A DNA stretch of 64,000 nucleotides from Adiantum capillus-veneris (lineage: Eukaryota; Streptophyta; Polypodiopsida; Polypodiales; Pteridaceae), in NCBI GenBank assembly GCA_014529385.2, contig CM043950.1, positions 155,583,045 to 155,647,044 of the forward strand, in the 5' to 3' direction. The notes under the pieces are model-generated. The model was not told the DNA's origin, ran no database searches, and saw nothing but the letters and a program-made list of their open reading frames with translations. A program made the translations under genes and the position numbers. Of this stretch, positions 1 through 12,531 are shown piece after piece; within the stretch, counting starts at the first letter, position 1; each line of letters starts with the position of its first letter.

Positions 1-301
1 GCTTGCTGATTGGATTAACCAATTGATCATACTACCGGCATCTACAGCTCAACCCAAACATTGAGGTAGGTGCTATTGCACCTACTCAGTTCTTTATCTA
101 CAGTCTAAATGGCTTCAAAAGATTAGGCTTAGATGTTTAAGATGGGTAAGTTTCCTGCGTATGAGTCCTTTTTCTTTGACATGCACTTGCACATGCTTTT
201 CACCTTGCTTGGGTACCCACAACCCCTCACCTGCATGTCATATTTGCCATCTAACCCTGAGTAAATGGCAAAAACACACACACGCACGCGTGCACGCGTG
301 C

Positions 302-1566
<1,265 letters not shown>

Positions 1567-2262
1567 TAAAAATAGAGCCTTAATCCTCACGTGAGGGTCT
1601 CGAATGAGATGGCCTTGGATTGAAGTTTTGAAAATCGATTCAAATTACAAAGGAGGTGCTGTCCGATTTTTTCTAGAATTAAAGGATGTAAATATTATCG
1701 CAAATAAATAGCTCATTACTTAAACTTAATAATTGATTTGTGTTATTGTGTTAGTTATTGTTGTAATTGTTACAATCTGTGTGACTTGAGAGTATTATAG
1801 CGTCAGTTCAGGGCGACCATACCCAAATTTTATTAGCTGGGCACTACTTTAACTAGTGTTCATGGCCACTAGGAATGAATGCATAGCAATAAGACAACAA
1901 GTAAATGCAGCAACGTAGTACGATAACTTTACAGGAACTTGGTCTTGGACACAAAGTTCTTTTATTCTATCTTTTTACGCAGGAACTCAAATTTGATGAA
2001 GGTAAGTATATAGTGGAGAGTTCATAATTGTATAGTGCTTATTGATGCTATAATGTACTTTGAAAACTGTCCAAAGGTTGTAAAAAAAGCCTTAATCCTC
2101 AAATGGGGGTCTCGGAGGAGATGGCATTTGACTGGGTCTTTGAGATTTGATCCAAATTACAAAGGAGATGCTGTCCAATTTTTTTTTTGGATCATTCTTT
2201 AAACTTCATATTTGATATAGGGTATGTTGTTAGTTTCTATTGTAATTTTTGACACCAATAAC
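1567..2262 (+). repeat. Diverged direct duplication of ~200 bp
   Basis: Two related segments lie in the same orientation at about 1567-1785 and 2080-2262. They share GCCTTAATCCTCA, GGGTCTCG, CAAATTACAAAGGAG and TGCTGTCC in the same order, then a similar AT-rich tail with TATTGT(T/A)AT. Identity looks like 70-75% by eye. Each could be a fragment of an unrecognised transposon or an old tandem duplication. The ~300 bp between the copies shows nothing else. Confidence 0.6.
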
Positions 2263-2680
2263 AAGGGGAGGGAGTTGTTGACACTTGTCTTCTCAAGTAA
2301 TACCAATTCTGACAGTCTTGTGTTTCTTGGACGGAGACCGGTAAGAGATTCTTTCCTTGGGATTACAACGAAAACCGTAGCAATAAATAATAGAAGCTTG
2401 TCCAATGTACCGGCTGGATCCTTCTCCATGTAGATATAGTGGAGGCTCATCCCAAAGGATGGGACATATAGATACAACACTAAGATATTATATTGTAGTG
2501 ATTAAAGATCAAATTTTTGATCTAAATGATTGTATTATCCATTATATGCAGAATGTTGTATTGGTGTATATGAAATGATAATTGGGATTTATGACATGTT
2601 GTTTTAAAATATTGTTATTTAATATATTATTTAATATAATTGTCTAAGTATGGTTCAATTATGAGGGTATTTTCATACTT
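2263..2680. other. Unassigned sequence with two overlapping short ORFs
   Basis: Holds a 69-codon + frame (2224-2433) and a 93-codon - frame (2199-2480) that overlap each other. Neither matches a family I recognise, and at most one could be real. The rest is AT-rich with no visible feature. Confidence 0.4.
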
Positions 2681-2850
2681 CACACACACACCCACACCCA
2701 CACCCACACCCACACCTACACCCACACCCACACCCACACAAACACATACACACACGAACACACAAACACAGAGACAGTCACACAAACAATCAACCATGAC
2801 ACACACGAACACACAAACATAGAGGCACTCACACACACAATTAACCTTGC
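2681..2850. repeat. CCCACA minisatellite and CA-rich duplication
   Basis: 2681-2740 is a hexanucleotide array of CCCACA/CACACC units. It is followed by a ~49-bp CA-rich unit repeated about twice (around 2751-2799 and 2800-2845), each with ACACACGAACACACAAACA near its start. The frames across this stretch are low complexity. Confidence 0.85.
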
Positions 2851-3030
2851 AGGTGCATTTATGACATCTTCTATCAGTAGTCAGATGAGTTACTTGGTGA
2901 TCTACGCGCTCTGCATGGCTATTGTGGCAGTCAACATCTCCCTACACAATTGGGTCCACTTGCGTAATGGCTTGAGCTTCACCTTGCAATCTAGCATATT
3001 GGAGGTCAATGCTTCATTAGAATAGAGTTT

Positions 3031-4093
3031 GTGCTTGTAGTATTACACTCCCTCCATTCCATTGCTGCACACCCTCAAACCATGGGTCATGGAAAACATA
3101 TAGCGGTTGGCATTTGGTATGTGAAACCTTGGAGAAAACACTTTTGGGAGACCTTCTTTCAATTCACTACAGAAGATGACATGCGATTCAAAGAAAATGT
3201 CAGAATACCCAAAGCATGTTTCGACCACATTTATACACTTCTACATGATGATTTGAAGCAGAAGCCCATTCCTCAACAAATCTTGGAAGCTGTTCCTTCA
3301 TGCTACTTGCCGATAGAGAAAAAGGTAGCCATGTCCCTACACTTGCTCGGAGTGGGATGTCCATTGCACACCATTGCCAACTTGTATGGTGTGGGTCAAT
3401 CAATGGTGAGCCAAGTCTTAAGAGAGTTTGTACGTGCGCTATTGCGGCATTAGGCCACAATAATTTCATGGCCACAAACTGCACAAGGATGGCAAGATCT
3501 AAAGCAAGGTTTTGAAGAGAAGCAAGGCTTACCGAATTGCTGCTGCGCAATAGACGTCACTCACATTAAGATGGAGTTGCCCACTGGGGAAGCGCACACT
3601 CACTGGTATGATAGAGACCATAACTACTCTATGTGTTTGCAGGGAATTGTAGATAGCATTATGAGGTTTTTTTTGCTCTTGAGGTGTCTGGCCGCCTAAG
3701 ATTAGGGAGTATATCATTGGAGATGGTGATTATCTCAATCTACCATGATTAGTCATCCCATTTCCAGTTGCAAAAAATGATAGGTAAACATTAACATTTA
3801 ATTACAAGCTATCTAGTACCAGAATTATTGTTTAGCGTACATGTTGCCGCTTAAAGAAAATGTGGGGCTACTTGTAGCAACACATTTGCAACCCGCACGT
3901 GGAAGTATTGCCCAAGGTCATTGCAGCCTGTTGTGTTCTACACAACATTTGGATTGACTTTGGAGGCCTCAACCAAGAGGAAAGGGATATGGACAAGGGT
4001 GATGAAGTCGGGGCTCCAAATCCTAATGATGCAGCTCGACATTGCACCAAGGACATCTTCTTTAAGTACATGAAGGGTTCAAGGCTTTTATGA
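3031..4093 (+). pseudogene. PIF/Harbinger (HARBI1-type) transposase, dead
   Basis: Remnant of a DDE transposase that would cut and paste a PIF/Harbinger DNA transposon in the nucleus. The N-terminal part is well preserved: a PIF-type helical region, then LPIEKKVAMSLHLLGVG and YGVGQSMVSQVLREFVRAL. An in-frame TAG follows (3451-3453). After it come the first catalytic Asp (AIDVTHI, codon 3553-3555), a deletion, the second Asp block (IIGDGDYL, around 3716-3733), and the third block (SSTRIIV, then RTCCRLKKMWGYL). In that third block the catalytic Glu position is a stop codon (TAG 3833-3835). The C-terminus (LPKVIAACCVLHNIW) is recognisable at 3900-3960. Terminal inverted repeats and the usual 3-bp TNA target duplication were not found. 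The family call is confident; the copy cannot be functional. Confidence 0.88.
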
Positions 4094-4485
4094 CTCACTG
4101 TCCACTTTATGGAACTGTTATTAGTTGTCTAAAAGATTATTTTGCTCTAAATTATAAGTGAGTTGTGATATACACTTGTTTCAATGTCTATTGTGCTTTG
4201 TATTCCTATTGTGTAATGTCAAGATATATTTAAAAATTATTCAATTTTTGGTTTTGCAATAGTTGCTGATGTGATTCTATATGTCAAGTTCCAATGTCAT
4301 TTAGAAATTCAAGAAACATGTATACCATATGCAGCTGCATTCAGGCTATAGGATACAATAGTTGGTAAATAAAGTACATCACAAAGTTTTTCAAATAAGA
4401 CTAACACAAGGGTAGACACACATACTTGCAAGGGTAGGACCACCACTACAAAATGCCATTACACCATAGGAAGAGGAGTGCAGCT

Positions 4486-4818
4486 CTAATCTAGAGCTCC
4501 GTGCAATGGACCAAGTGAAGAGATTGAATCGCCAATCTTATTCAAGGAACACAAGTTGTTGTTACTCTCCTTGAGTGCTTGAATGTTCTCGTGTTCCATA
4601 TCCAATCGACGGAGTTCGTGTTGATCCTCCATAGCTTCTCTCCTGTGCTCTGCCTCCTCAAACCTTCTAGCTTTTCTAGCCTCTGCCTCTTTGTATATGG
4701 TCGTAAGATGCTTGGTTGTATCAACGAGATCCTTTATTGTCCCAACATTAACTCTGGGCCGCCTCTTTGGCACCACTACACCCTGAAGGTGGTGTATGTG
4801 CATCATCTGTATCTTCAT
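4486..4818 (-). pseudogene. Probable second PIF/Harbinger ORF, C-terminal coiled-coil part
   Basis: A 110-codon minus-strand frame, convergent with the transposase about 0.4 kb away. It is rich in Glu, Lys, Arg and Ala (for example KEAEARKARRFEEAEHRRE) and would form a charged helix or coiled coil. Autonomous PIF/Harbinger elements carry a second gene for a Myb/SANT-like DNA-binding partner that helps the transposase enter the nucleus and bind DNA. A charged helical C-terminus, placed here, fits the end of such a protein. The DNA-binding domain itself is absent, and Copia-1 starts just beyond the 5' side of this frame. The assignment rests on context and composition. Confidence 0.5.
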
Positions 4819-4904
4819 TTATAAGGCAACAAACAAGCAATAAAAATGGTGTTGTTATAGAAAACATGCATTGCACAATTTAATTGTATTTGAAATAGAC
4901 ATAT

Positions 4905-5131
4905 TGTTACCATATACATGTGGTAGTGATGTGTGTGAACACAGTAGGATTACCAGGGCATTTTTTCCCCCTTTAGGAGGTTTTTCCCCCCGTGCATTGT
5001 ATATATGCCCATCACTCTAGGGCTATCTATCTTGCCATTGCACACTAAGTAGCACACTCTCAATTGTGTGCCTTGAGCTTCCTTCATCTTCTCCAAGGTG
5101 TGTGCGTTTCTCTGCAACCCTAATTCCAACA
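4905..5131 (+). repeat. Copia-1 5' LTR (227 bp)
   Basis: Begins TGTTACCATATACATG and ends CCTAATTCCAACA (TG...CA). It matches the LTRs of Copia-2 (40,293 and 45,231, inverted) and Copia-3 (54,110) along its full length. TGTATATATGCCC near 4,996-5,008 is a plausible TATA-like promoter core. The Met-type primer site follows directly. Confidence 0.95.
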
Positions 5132-5133
5132 AT

Positions 5134-5151
5134 TGGTATCAGAGTAGGTTG
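5134..5151 (+). promoter_or_regulatory. Copia-1 primer binding site
   Basis: TGGTATCAGAG lies two bases after the LTR and is complementary to the 3' end of initiator-Met tRNA, the usual Copia primer. The next base is T where Copia-3 has C (AGAGT versus AGAGC). Confidence 0.9.
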
Positions 5152-5461
5152 CATCCTCCCTGGCTTAGTCGCCATCAGCTCTAGCACATGCCTGCTCACT
5201 TTCTCCGATCTTTGTGAGCTTCAACGAGTGTTCGCATGTACTGTTCAGATTTTTGATTCGGGCTCATTTCGGCCTCCATTTCCACTACAAGCAGTACTGC
5301 ACGGGCTATTTTGTCATTTTGTGCGATATTACTGTCAATGCCATTTTCTACATAACAGGTGCCTTACAGTCTTCTACGGTTTGTGCTATATAGCACGTGT
5401 TGTTCCCGCTCCGTTACTCCTCTTTTCGGGTAGTTTTCACATCAGGTGCAACATTTACTAT

Positions 5462-6470
5462 TGATAACAACAACACAAATGTGTTCAAGATGTTTGCTGC
5501 TACTAATGATAGATTGGATGGGGACAATTACCCTATGTGGGCATACATGATGTAACATGTTCTTGTGTCAAAGGGCATCCGAAAAATTGTGCAGGGCATT
5601 GATGTATGTCCTGGTTCTGAGGATGCAGGCGATGTTGAGGATGTTGCAGGTCTTCCTGCAAGAATTTATGCTATTAGAGTTGTTTTGCCTACGATAGAAC
5701 AATCTCATTGGGATGTAAAGGATGCACAGGATCATGCATTGATTGTGTTGTTTGTGAAGCATTGTTCCTCACATTCATTCAGCAAAATCTGCAAAACAGG
5801 CTTGTGATATTTTGGCTGGTCTTTATGCAAGTCGCAATGAGGCTAAAATTGCTCTGCTGTGTAAAGAGCTGGAATCGAAGATTATGCATGAGGAAGATGA
5901 TATGGACACTTTTATTGTTGGTGTAAAGGACATCAATGAGCAACTCATTTATGCAAGTGAAGTAATTTCAGACAGTTTCCTTGTGCAGACTGTTCTTGAT
6001 GCCTTACAAGATTCTTACCAGACTTTTGCTAGTACTTAGAGACTTATGATCCAAGGAAATCCTGAAGTTGTCAAGTTTGATGCATTATGCACATTGTTGT
6101 TGCCAGAGTCACTTTCCAGAAAACGCGACTAGACAATGTGGAGTTGAGCAGGCTTTTATTGCTTCTCAAAGAAAGGGTGGTAACAGCAATGAAGCCACTT
6201 CTTATGGTTCTGCTGCGAGTGGCAAAACTTATGTTCCCAATGCTTCTGCTGGTAGCACTTCAATGTGGAGTTGAGGAGGCTTTATTGCTTCTCAAAGAAA
6301 GGGTGGCAACAACAATGAATCCACTTCTTATGGTTCTGCTGCGAGTGGAAAAACTTATGTTCCCAATGCTTCTGCTGGCAGCACTTCATCTGGCAATTCT
6401 GGTGATAAGGGAAAAAAGAAGATGCGTTGCCATTATTGTAGAACTAATGATCACTTGATCAAGTAGTGTC
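5462..6470 (+). pseudogene. Copia-1 gag remnant
   Basis: Capsid-like protein of the retrotransposon particle. The start codon seen in Copia-2 and Copia-3 (ATGGC before the Asn run) is destroyed here. The reading starts with VFKMFAATNDRLDGDNYP, hits a TAA replacing a Gln codon near 5,553, then shifts frame near 5,790. The central block DILAGLYASRNEAKIALL and EEDDMDTF is well kept. Further stops follow near 6,037 and 6,130. A 127-bp tandem duplication (6134-6387) further disrupts the C-terminus. A CCHC zinc knuckle (CHYCRTNDHLIK, then a stop where Ser is expected, then CPK) ends the domain near 6,470. Confidence 0.88.
6134..6387 (+). repeat. 127-bp tandem duplication inside Copia-1 gag
   Basis: A unit starting CAATGTGGAGTTGAG at 6134 repeats at 6261 and runs to about 6387. 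It contains the segment coding IASQRKGG and the Ser/Gly-rich linker before the zinc knuckle. The second copy has one T fewer and a few substitutions. Neither Copia-2 nor Copia-3 has this duplication. Confidence 0.85.
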
Positions 6471-6475
6471 CTAAG

Positions 6476-7960
6476 TTGAAGGACAAAGAGGCTAAGAAGA
6501 AAGAGGGTGGTTCCACTACAAATGCTGGTTCCACTACCAATGCAGCCATTGTTGAGTCTTCTGGGAAAGGAGACAATGATGCTGATGTTGATGCAGAATG
6601 GGCTTTCAGTGCAGAGTGCACTTACAATCCTGTTGTCCATGATGCATGCATGTCAGTAGCTGTAGATTCACATGTGCGGTATTTTGACAGTGGTGCTACA
6701 AAGCACATTACCTCACATCGTAAATTGTTCACCTCTCTCGAGTCTATCCCTCATGGGAATTCAATCACTTGTGTCAACAATGCCTCTTATCCGGTTCAGG
6801 GAGTTGGAAAGATTGTGCATACTGCTGCAAATGACAGTTCTTTCACACTTGTTGATGCACTTTATGTACTTGGGATCAAGAAGAATCTTTTATCTGTATC
6901 TGCACTTGCTAGACTTGGACTTGTAGTCAAATTTGTGGATGACAGATGTACAAATCATGATCTCAGTTTTGATGATGAAATTTTTGCATCTGGGCTTTTG
7001 TGCTGTGGGCTATATAAGCTCACTTTGTATGATAAGTGTGGACAAAATTTTGCAAATGCTGTTGCAGATTCAAGGGCTATTTCAGATGCAAAACTTTGGC
7101 ATGCACGTTTTGGTCATCTGAATTTTGCCAGTTTGCTGGGTTTGCAGAAATCTAATATGGTTTCTTCTTTTCCACCTCTTGAAGCACCTATCAAACATGT
7201 TCATGAAGGCTGTATTTTGGGTAAGATGGAGCGTTCAAAGTTTCCAAAGGATGGTTCAGCTAGGTCCACATGCAGGTTGCAGCTTGTGCAAAGTGATCTT
7301 TGTGGGCCCATGCAAACTACGCCCTTGGGCAATTACCTTTACTTCGTGACTTTCATTGATGATTACTCCAGGCATGCATTGGTATTTTTGCTTAAAGAGA
7401 AGTCCAAAGTTTTAATGTGCTTCAAACAATTTTTGGCTACGGCTAAAAATGTATCAAGATGTACTATGGGCACCCTCCGTTCCGATCAAGAGGGGGTGTA
7501 TATGTCTCATGAATTTAATGCATTTCTGGCTAGTCGTGGGATAAAACACCAATGTACAGTGTTTTATACACCTCATCAAAATGGTGTTGCTGAAAGGAAA
7601 AATAGGTCACTTACAAATATGGCACTATGTATGGTCAAAAGTCAAGCTTTTTCGCATTCTTTTTGGCTTGAGGCCATCATGTGTGCCACTTATGTACTTA
7701 GCATGTGTCCTACAAAAGCTTTGCAGTCTATTACTCCATATGAAGCATGGCATGATAGAAAGCCTTCTATTGAGCACAACTTGTTTTTGGCTGTTTGGCA
7801 TATGCTTTGGTGCCACAAACACAACGCAGAAAATTGGATGATAAGGCTGTCAAATGTATTTTTGTTGGTTATAGTGCTAAAAGCAAAGGTTATAGGTTGT
7901 ATCATCCACAAACAAAGCATATTCTGGTTTCACGGGATGTAGTGTTTGTGGAAGATTCTC
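6476..7960 (+). pseudogene. Copia-1 protease and integrase
   Basis: The longest open stretch of Copia-1 pol. The protease active site is FDSGATKHIT (D-S-G-A, near 6,680-6,710). The integrase zinc region reads HARFGH and later HVHEGCILGKM; the first Cys of the HHCC motif seen in Copia-2 (HVCEGC) is His here. The core has QSDLCGPM (first Asp), LRSDQEG (second Asp) and AERKNRSL (Glu), so the DDE triad is visible. A small deletion near 7,778 shifts the frame; the true continuation (VKCIFVGYSA, then LYHPQTK) runs in the next frame to about 7,960. The protein cuts host DNA and joins the cDNA copy in the nucleus. Confidence 0.9.
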
Positions 7961-8271
7961 TTTAGCCCTTGCTGTCATGTACTAGAGACAGTAATGTAAG
8001 CTCACATTTTGTTGCCTTTTTTCAGTGGTGGAAGTTTGAATGTCAATTCCAATGAGGCAAATGTACAGCCTATGGGGGTTTCTGAAAATGTCACAATCAG
8101 CCTATTACTGATGCAGATGTACGTGATGAGGAAAGGGCTGAAAATGAGCAGGCTAGAGGTATACCAAACTGGCTGGTGCATACATTGTGTAACAATAAAT
8201 TGGATGCACCTTTGTCTAGTCATACTCGTTGAGGCTCTCGCCATGCATCTTATGCATTAGATTGTTATGCT

Positions 8272-9818
8272 TTGGCTGTGTCTAGCTTACATGATGTTGA
8301 GAAACCTCTATCTTTTGATGAAGCACAAAATTCAAAAAATTGGATGGCTACCATGCAATTAGAATATGATGCAATTATAGAAAATGACACATGGACTTTA
8401 TGTGATTTGCCTCATAGAAAAAAGGCCATTGGTACAAAGTGGATTTACAAGTTGAAACGCAAGGAAGATGGTGAGATCGATCGCCATAAGGCTTGACTTG
8501 TTGCAAAGGGTTATGCACAACAAAAAGGCATAGATTATGTAAGGACTTTTTCTCCCACTTGTCGTATGACTACTGTGCGTTTTCTATGTGCATTGGAAGC
8601 TCATTTTGGTTGGAATGTACATCAATCGGACATTGTTACTGCGTTCTTGAATGGTGACATATTTGAGGAAGTTTATGTAACGTAGCCTCGCGGTTTTGTC
8701 AAGAAAGGACTAGAGGACAAAGTGTGAAGATGTAAGAAGGCTTTGTATGGGTTGAAGCAATCTCCTCATGCTTGGTATGAGAAAACTGACACTGATTTGG
8801 TCAAACAAGGTTTTCGTAACAGTCCAACAGAAATCACATTGTATGTAAAGCGTGAGGGTGATGTACTTCTCATCCTGGTTCTTTATGTCGATGATTTGCT
8901 GATCATTCGACCAAATGAGAGACATATTGCTGAATTTAAGGCTGATTTGAATGCTACTTTCAAGTGTAAAGATTTGGGAATGTTGTATCATTACTTGGGT
9001 ATACAGTTTAAGCAGTGTGATAGTGGTATTGCATTGTGTCAGAGAAGTTACAAAGAGACATTGCTATGTAAGTTTGGACTTGAGGATTGCAAACCTATTG
9101 CCACTCCCATTGAAACATGTTTGAAGTCAAGTCTACACGATGCTGGTGATCCTGCTGATGTCACTCTTTAACAAATTGCTGTTGGCTGCCTCATTTATGT
9201 ATGCAATACGAGGCCGGGTATTTAGTTTGCAGTCTCACAGGTCAGCAGATTTATGTATAGCCCAAGGTCTAAGAATTGGTAGGCTATCAAGAGGATTTTT
9301 CACTACTTTAGTGGCCTTGGCTTGTTCTATCCCAAGGGGGGATCATTGCTGCCAAACTTACATGCTTTTTTGGACTCAGATTGGGCTGGTTGTTTTGACA
9401 CAAGAGTGTCCATTAGTGTTTTTTCTTTCATGCTTGGAAGGTCATGTATATCATGGTTGAGCAAGAAGCAACCTACTATGGCCACTTCTAGTCGTGAGGC
9501 TGAGTATAGGGCAATCTTCACAGCTACGATTGAGTGTGTATGGCTCGGACGCCTTGTGGCTGATTTGGGTGTTGGAGAGGACACTGTCAACACTATCTAC
9601 ACTAACAGTGAGAGCGCATTGGCACTTGCAAGGAACCGAGTATTTCATGCTCGCACAAAGCACATTGAGGTGCATTACCACTATGTCAGGGAGAGGCTCT
9701 CAACAGGAGAGGTAAGCTTGGCTTATGTGCCAACACAGGACAACCTTGCAGATGTTTTCACAAAGGCATTGTCTCATGAGAAGCTCGAAGCTTTCCGCAA
9801 AGTTTTGGGCTTGCTCTC
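8272..9818 (+). pseudogene. Copia-1 reverse transcriptase and RNase H
   Basis: RT begins in the segment coding SLHDVEKPLSFDEAQNSKNW and WIYKLKRKEDGEIDRHKA, then meets a TGA at 8494-8496 (Arg codon in Copia-3). Further stops or frame changes lie near 8,540, 8,685 and 8,728. The catalytic YVDD is intact (8884-8895, LYVDDLLII). Past a stop near 9,170 the RNase H region is recognisable: DSDWAGCFDTR (first Asp), SSREAEYRAIF (Glu) and LADVFTKALSHEK. It ends at the junction with Gypsy-R. Confidence 0.9.
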
Positions 9819-10760
9819 TTATTTAAAATCTTCTTCTAGCTTATTATTAGCTAGGAGAGCCAAAAAAAGAAGTGGGTCTATATTATGGCCTATTTGTGTG
9901 TATAGTCTATTTTTATCCAAGGGCCTATGTACAATTTGTTTCTCATGCATTTCATTTATATTTATAAGTATATTTAATTAATTATGTAAATACTTTCAAT
10001 TAGGTGTGTGTTTTATCAAGCCAAAAATTCATGCCATGCATCCTTACCCTTCATCATACTTCTTGTATATAATCCAATGTAATAAATAAATTTCTCCACG
10101 TGAGAAATATTCACATTTTACTATTACACAAGAATGACTTCTATCCCCACCATCACTTATTATCACTCAAATCTCTTCACATTTCACATACTTTTTCTTT
10201 ATCTCCACAAAACAAGGGAGGGTCCTCTTGTTTGACTCTATCATGTCACTTCTGTCTTTTTATTTATATTTATTATACTCTGGGTATCTTGATTTATTTA
10301 TACACTACTTTGTTTCTTTTCATCACATGCATATCATATATTTGTGGAAAATCATTTTCCACATGGGGATATTAATATCTTAGTAGTGCTTTGTCACTCT
10401 CCTAGGCATGAGGGGTCACTCTATTGAAGGCTAAAGGGAATCAAAACAAAGAAGGGACCCAATCAATGATTTTTTTGGGCAGAAAACACATGTTTTTACT
10501 AATTTCTTAAAAATTAGTTCCAATCTGATTATGAAGAAGTATACAACATGAAAACATTGACACGTGATTCCAAGAATGCGCTCAATTTTTTGCAAAACTT
10601 GTTGATATGATTTGTGTATTGTTTGTGGACCTCAATCTGGCTACCTCACACACTCATCCTCCTCCTCCATCACCAAAACCTGCACCTTTCATGCCTTCTT
10701 TCATCTTCTTCAACATTTCCATCTTTCCCTTACTCCATAGCTAAAAAATTAGCGTCTCTA

Positions 10761-11150
10761 GACACATATAGCTCAATTTATCTCTCTAGAATCAAACTCA
10801 TATTACCATAACCTCTTCATCCTTTCACAAAAGGAGAAAAAATCAGCTGATAACCAAGCTCAAGCTCTACAAAATGAGGAGATTTATCATGGAAAATTTG
10901 ACCATGGTCACAAGAAGTACACCGATAGAGTTCTACAACCGCTTCATTCACTGGACACATATAGCTCAATTTCTCTCTCTAGAATAAAACTCATATTACC
11001 ATAACCTCTTCATCCTTTCACAAAAAGGGAAAAGATTAGAAAATAACCAAGCTCAAGCTCTACAAATGGAGGAGTTTGATCATGGAAAATTCAACTTTTC
11101 CATGGTCACAAGAACTACACCGACAAAGTTCTACAACCGCTTCATTCAGT
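10761..11150 (+). repeat. ~200-bp tandem duplication inside the Gypsy-R 5' LTR
   Basis: The stretch beginning ACACATATAGCTCAATTT and ending CAACCGCTTCATTCA occurs at about 10761-10951 and again at 10959-11150. The 3' LTR copy (around 24,330-24,530) has it once, so it arose in this copy after insertion or in its direct parent. Confidence 0.8.
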
Positions 11151-12119
11151 GGAGGAGATAGGTGGAAAATTCCCTTTCCATCTTGTGGTTTCCATCATCA
11201 AATTGTGTATATTCTCATCCTTTTCTTACTTTTTATCATTGTACAGATCATGTCCTTGAGTGCATATGCCATGTAGGTTTAACCCGTCCTACTGACTACA
11301 AACTACTAACACTAATGACTAACCCTTCTTGTAAATTGCAACCTCTACTATCTACTAGAGTAGACACCTCCAAGCTACTCACCTCTCTCTCCTTTTACTC
11401 TCAATAATTCTGCCCCTTGAGCCCACATCCATGTGACTCAAGGGATAAGGAAGACACACTCCCATTTTGAAAATAAAAAATATTTCATGATCTTTTGTAT
11501 TGACAATAAAATTGATTAGGTCTAATCGTAATCAAGCCTCCTAAAAATCAAATAAATAGAGCCCATTCTTCTTTATAAAAATGATCTCAACACTATTGCA
11601 CACTACATTGAGCATATCACACTCTAGTATCTATCTTAGTTGTAAGAAGAGAAAGCCAGCTCTCTATACACCATCACCTTGGTGCATAGACAAGATTGAG
11701 CCAGTTTGAGTTTGTGAGTGAGTGTAAGTAAATTATATTCCTCCAATCATTGTTGTATCTACTCCAACATCAATAAAATTGATAGCTTGGGTGTAATTGT
11801 TTTACAAAGGCTCACACTTCTCTTCCAATTTGGCTTAGCAAAGTCACTCAGTTCCATAAGGTAACTCTTTCATTGAAGGTTGTTTTCTTGTTGCTTGTGC
11901 TTGTGATTCATTGATTTGGATGTTGCTTTGGATACCATTGTAAGAGGGTGGATGGTGAGAGGGCTCCCATAACCCTAAGAAAATGTGCTAGTGCATAGTG
12001 CTATAACCCAATCTTAAGTGTTGTCACTTGAATCGTGGCAAACACTTAGTGTTGTTATTTGAATCCCCAAACGCTATGTACCTTCTTGTGCGAATCATAA
12101 GGTTGAAGCTAGATTATAC

Positions 12120-12122
<3 letters not shown>

Positions 12123-12170
<48 letters not shown>
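12123..12170. repeat. (CT)n microsatellite in Gypsy-R LTR
   Basis: A pure CT run near the 3' end of the LTR, preceded by GATTATACACAAT. The same location carries CT in the 3' LTR (25471-25552) and AG in the inverted copies (about 32673-32747 and 58635-58729), so the microsatellite is part of the LTR. Confidence 0.95.
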
Positions 12171-12171
<1 letters not shown>

Positions 12172-12460
12172 CAACCTTGCTCAATCTCTTTTTTGTTTTA
12201 GTGTGTGAGTGTGTCGCATTGATGTAAGGATTAGTGTATATCTCTTGCTCAATTGTGGGGTTGCTCTATAATTCTCCTTTCTTGCATCCTAGTTTGCTCT
12301 CAAACTAGGTGATGCCCCTTGTGTAGTTGAGTTTTGGTTGTGGGTTTGTTGTTTTGGTTTCTGTTGTGTTGTGCCCCAACCCCTTTGAGCAGCACGGGAG
12401 CCTTGAAGGGTGTGTAGAGGTTGCTCTTCTTGTTGCCCACCCCGGATAGCTTCAATTAAT

Positions 12461-12480
12461 TTTGGCGCCTCCATGGAGGA
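12461..12480 (+). promoter_or_regulatory. Gypsy-R primer binding site
   Basis: TTTGGCGCCTCCATGGAGGA lies six bases after the LTR end. It has the TGGCGCC core of plant Gypsy primer sites and resembles the Gypsy-A site (TTTTGGCGCCCCCACGGAGG). Confidence 0.75.
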
Positions 12481-12531
12481 CGAGCAATTTTGTCATTGTC
12501 AAGGTTAGACTCCAAGTCTATTAGTCTTTTC

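Larger units (their letters stand above)
4905..9818 (+). mobile_element. Copia-1, decayed Ty1/Copia retrotransposon lacking its 3' LTR
   Basis: Order: 5' LTR, Met-type primer site, gag, protease, integrase, reverse transcriptase, RNase H. This order (integrase before RT) defines Ty1/Copia. The element belongs to the same family as Copia-2 and Copia-3 in this window (same LTR and nearly the same proteins). It breaks off at about 9818, a few codons before the expected end of RNase H, where Gypsy-R LTR sequence begins; the polypurine tract and 3' LTR are missing. Many nonsense codons and frameshifts make it non-autonomous. Bases before the LTR are CATAT; the matching target duplication cannot be checked. 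Confidence 0.93.
9820..12454 (+). repeat. Gypsy-R 5' LTR
   Basis: Ends CCCCGGATAGCTTCA at 12454, six bases before the primer site. From about 10172 to its end it closely matches 23737-25818. Further upstream (ATTAGCTAG, GAGCCAAAAAA, TATATTATGGCC, AGGTGTGTGTT) it resembles the reverse complement of the Gypsy-D LTR. Its 5' edge is uncertain because it abuts truncated Copia-1. It contains a ~200-bp internal duplication (10761-11150) and a CT microsatellite. Short ORFs inside it are not considered real. Confidence 0.75.

Noticed and set aside
2199-2480. 93-codon minus-strand frame overlapping a + frame
   Set aside because: No family match and no supporting context.
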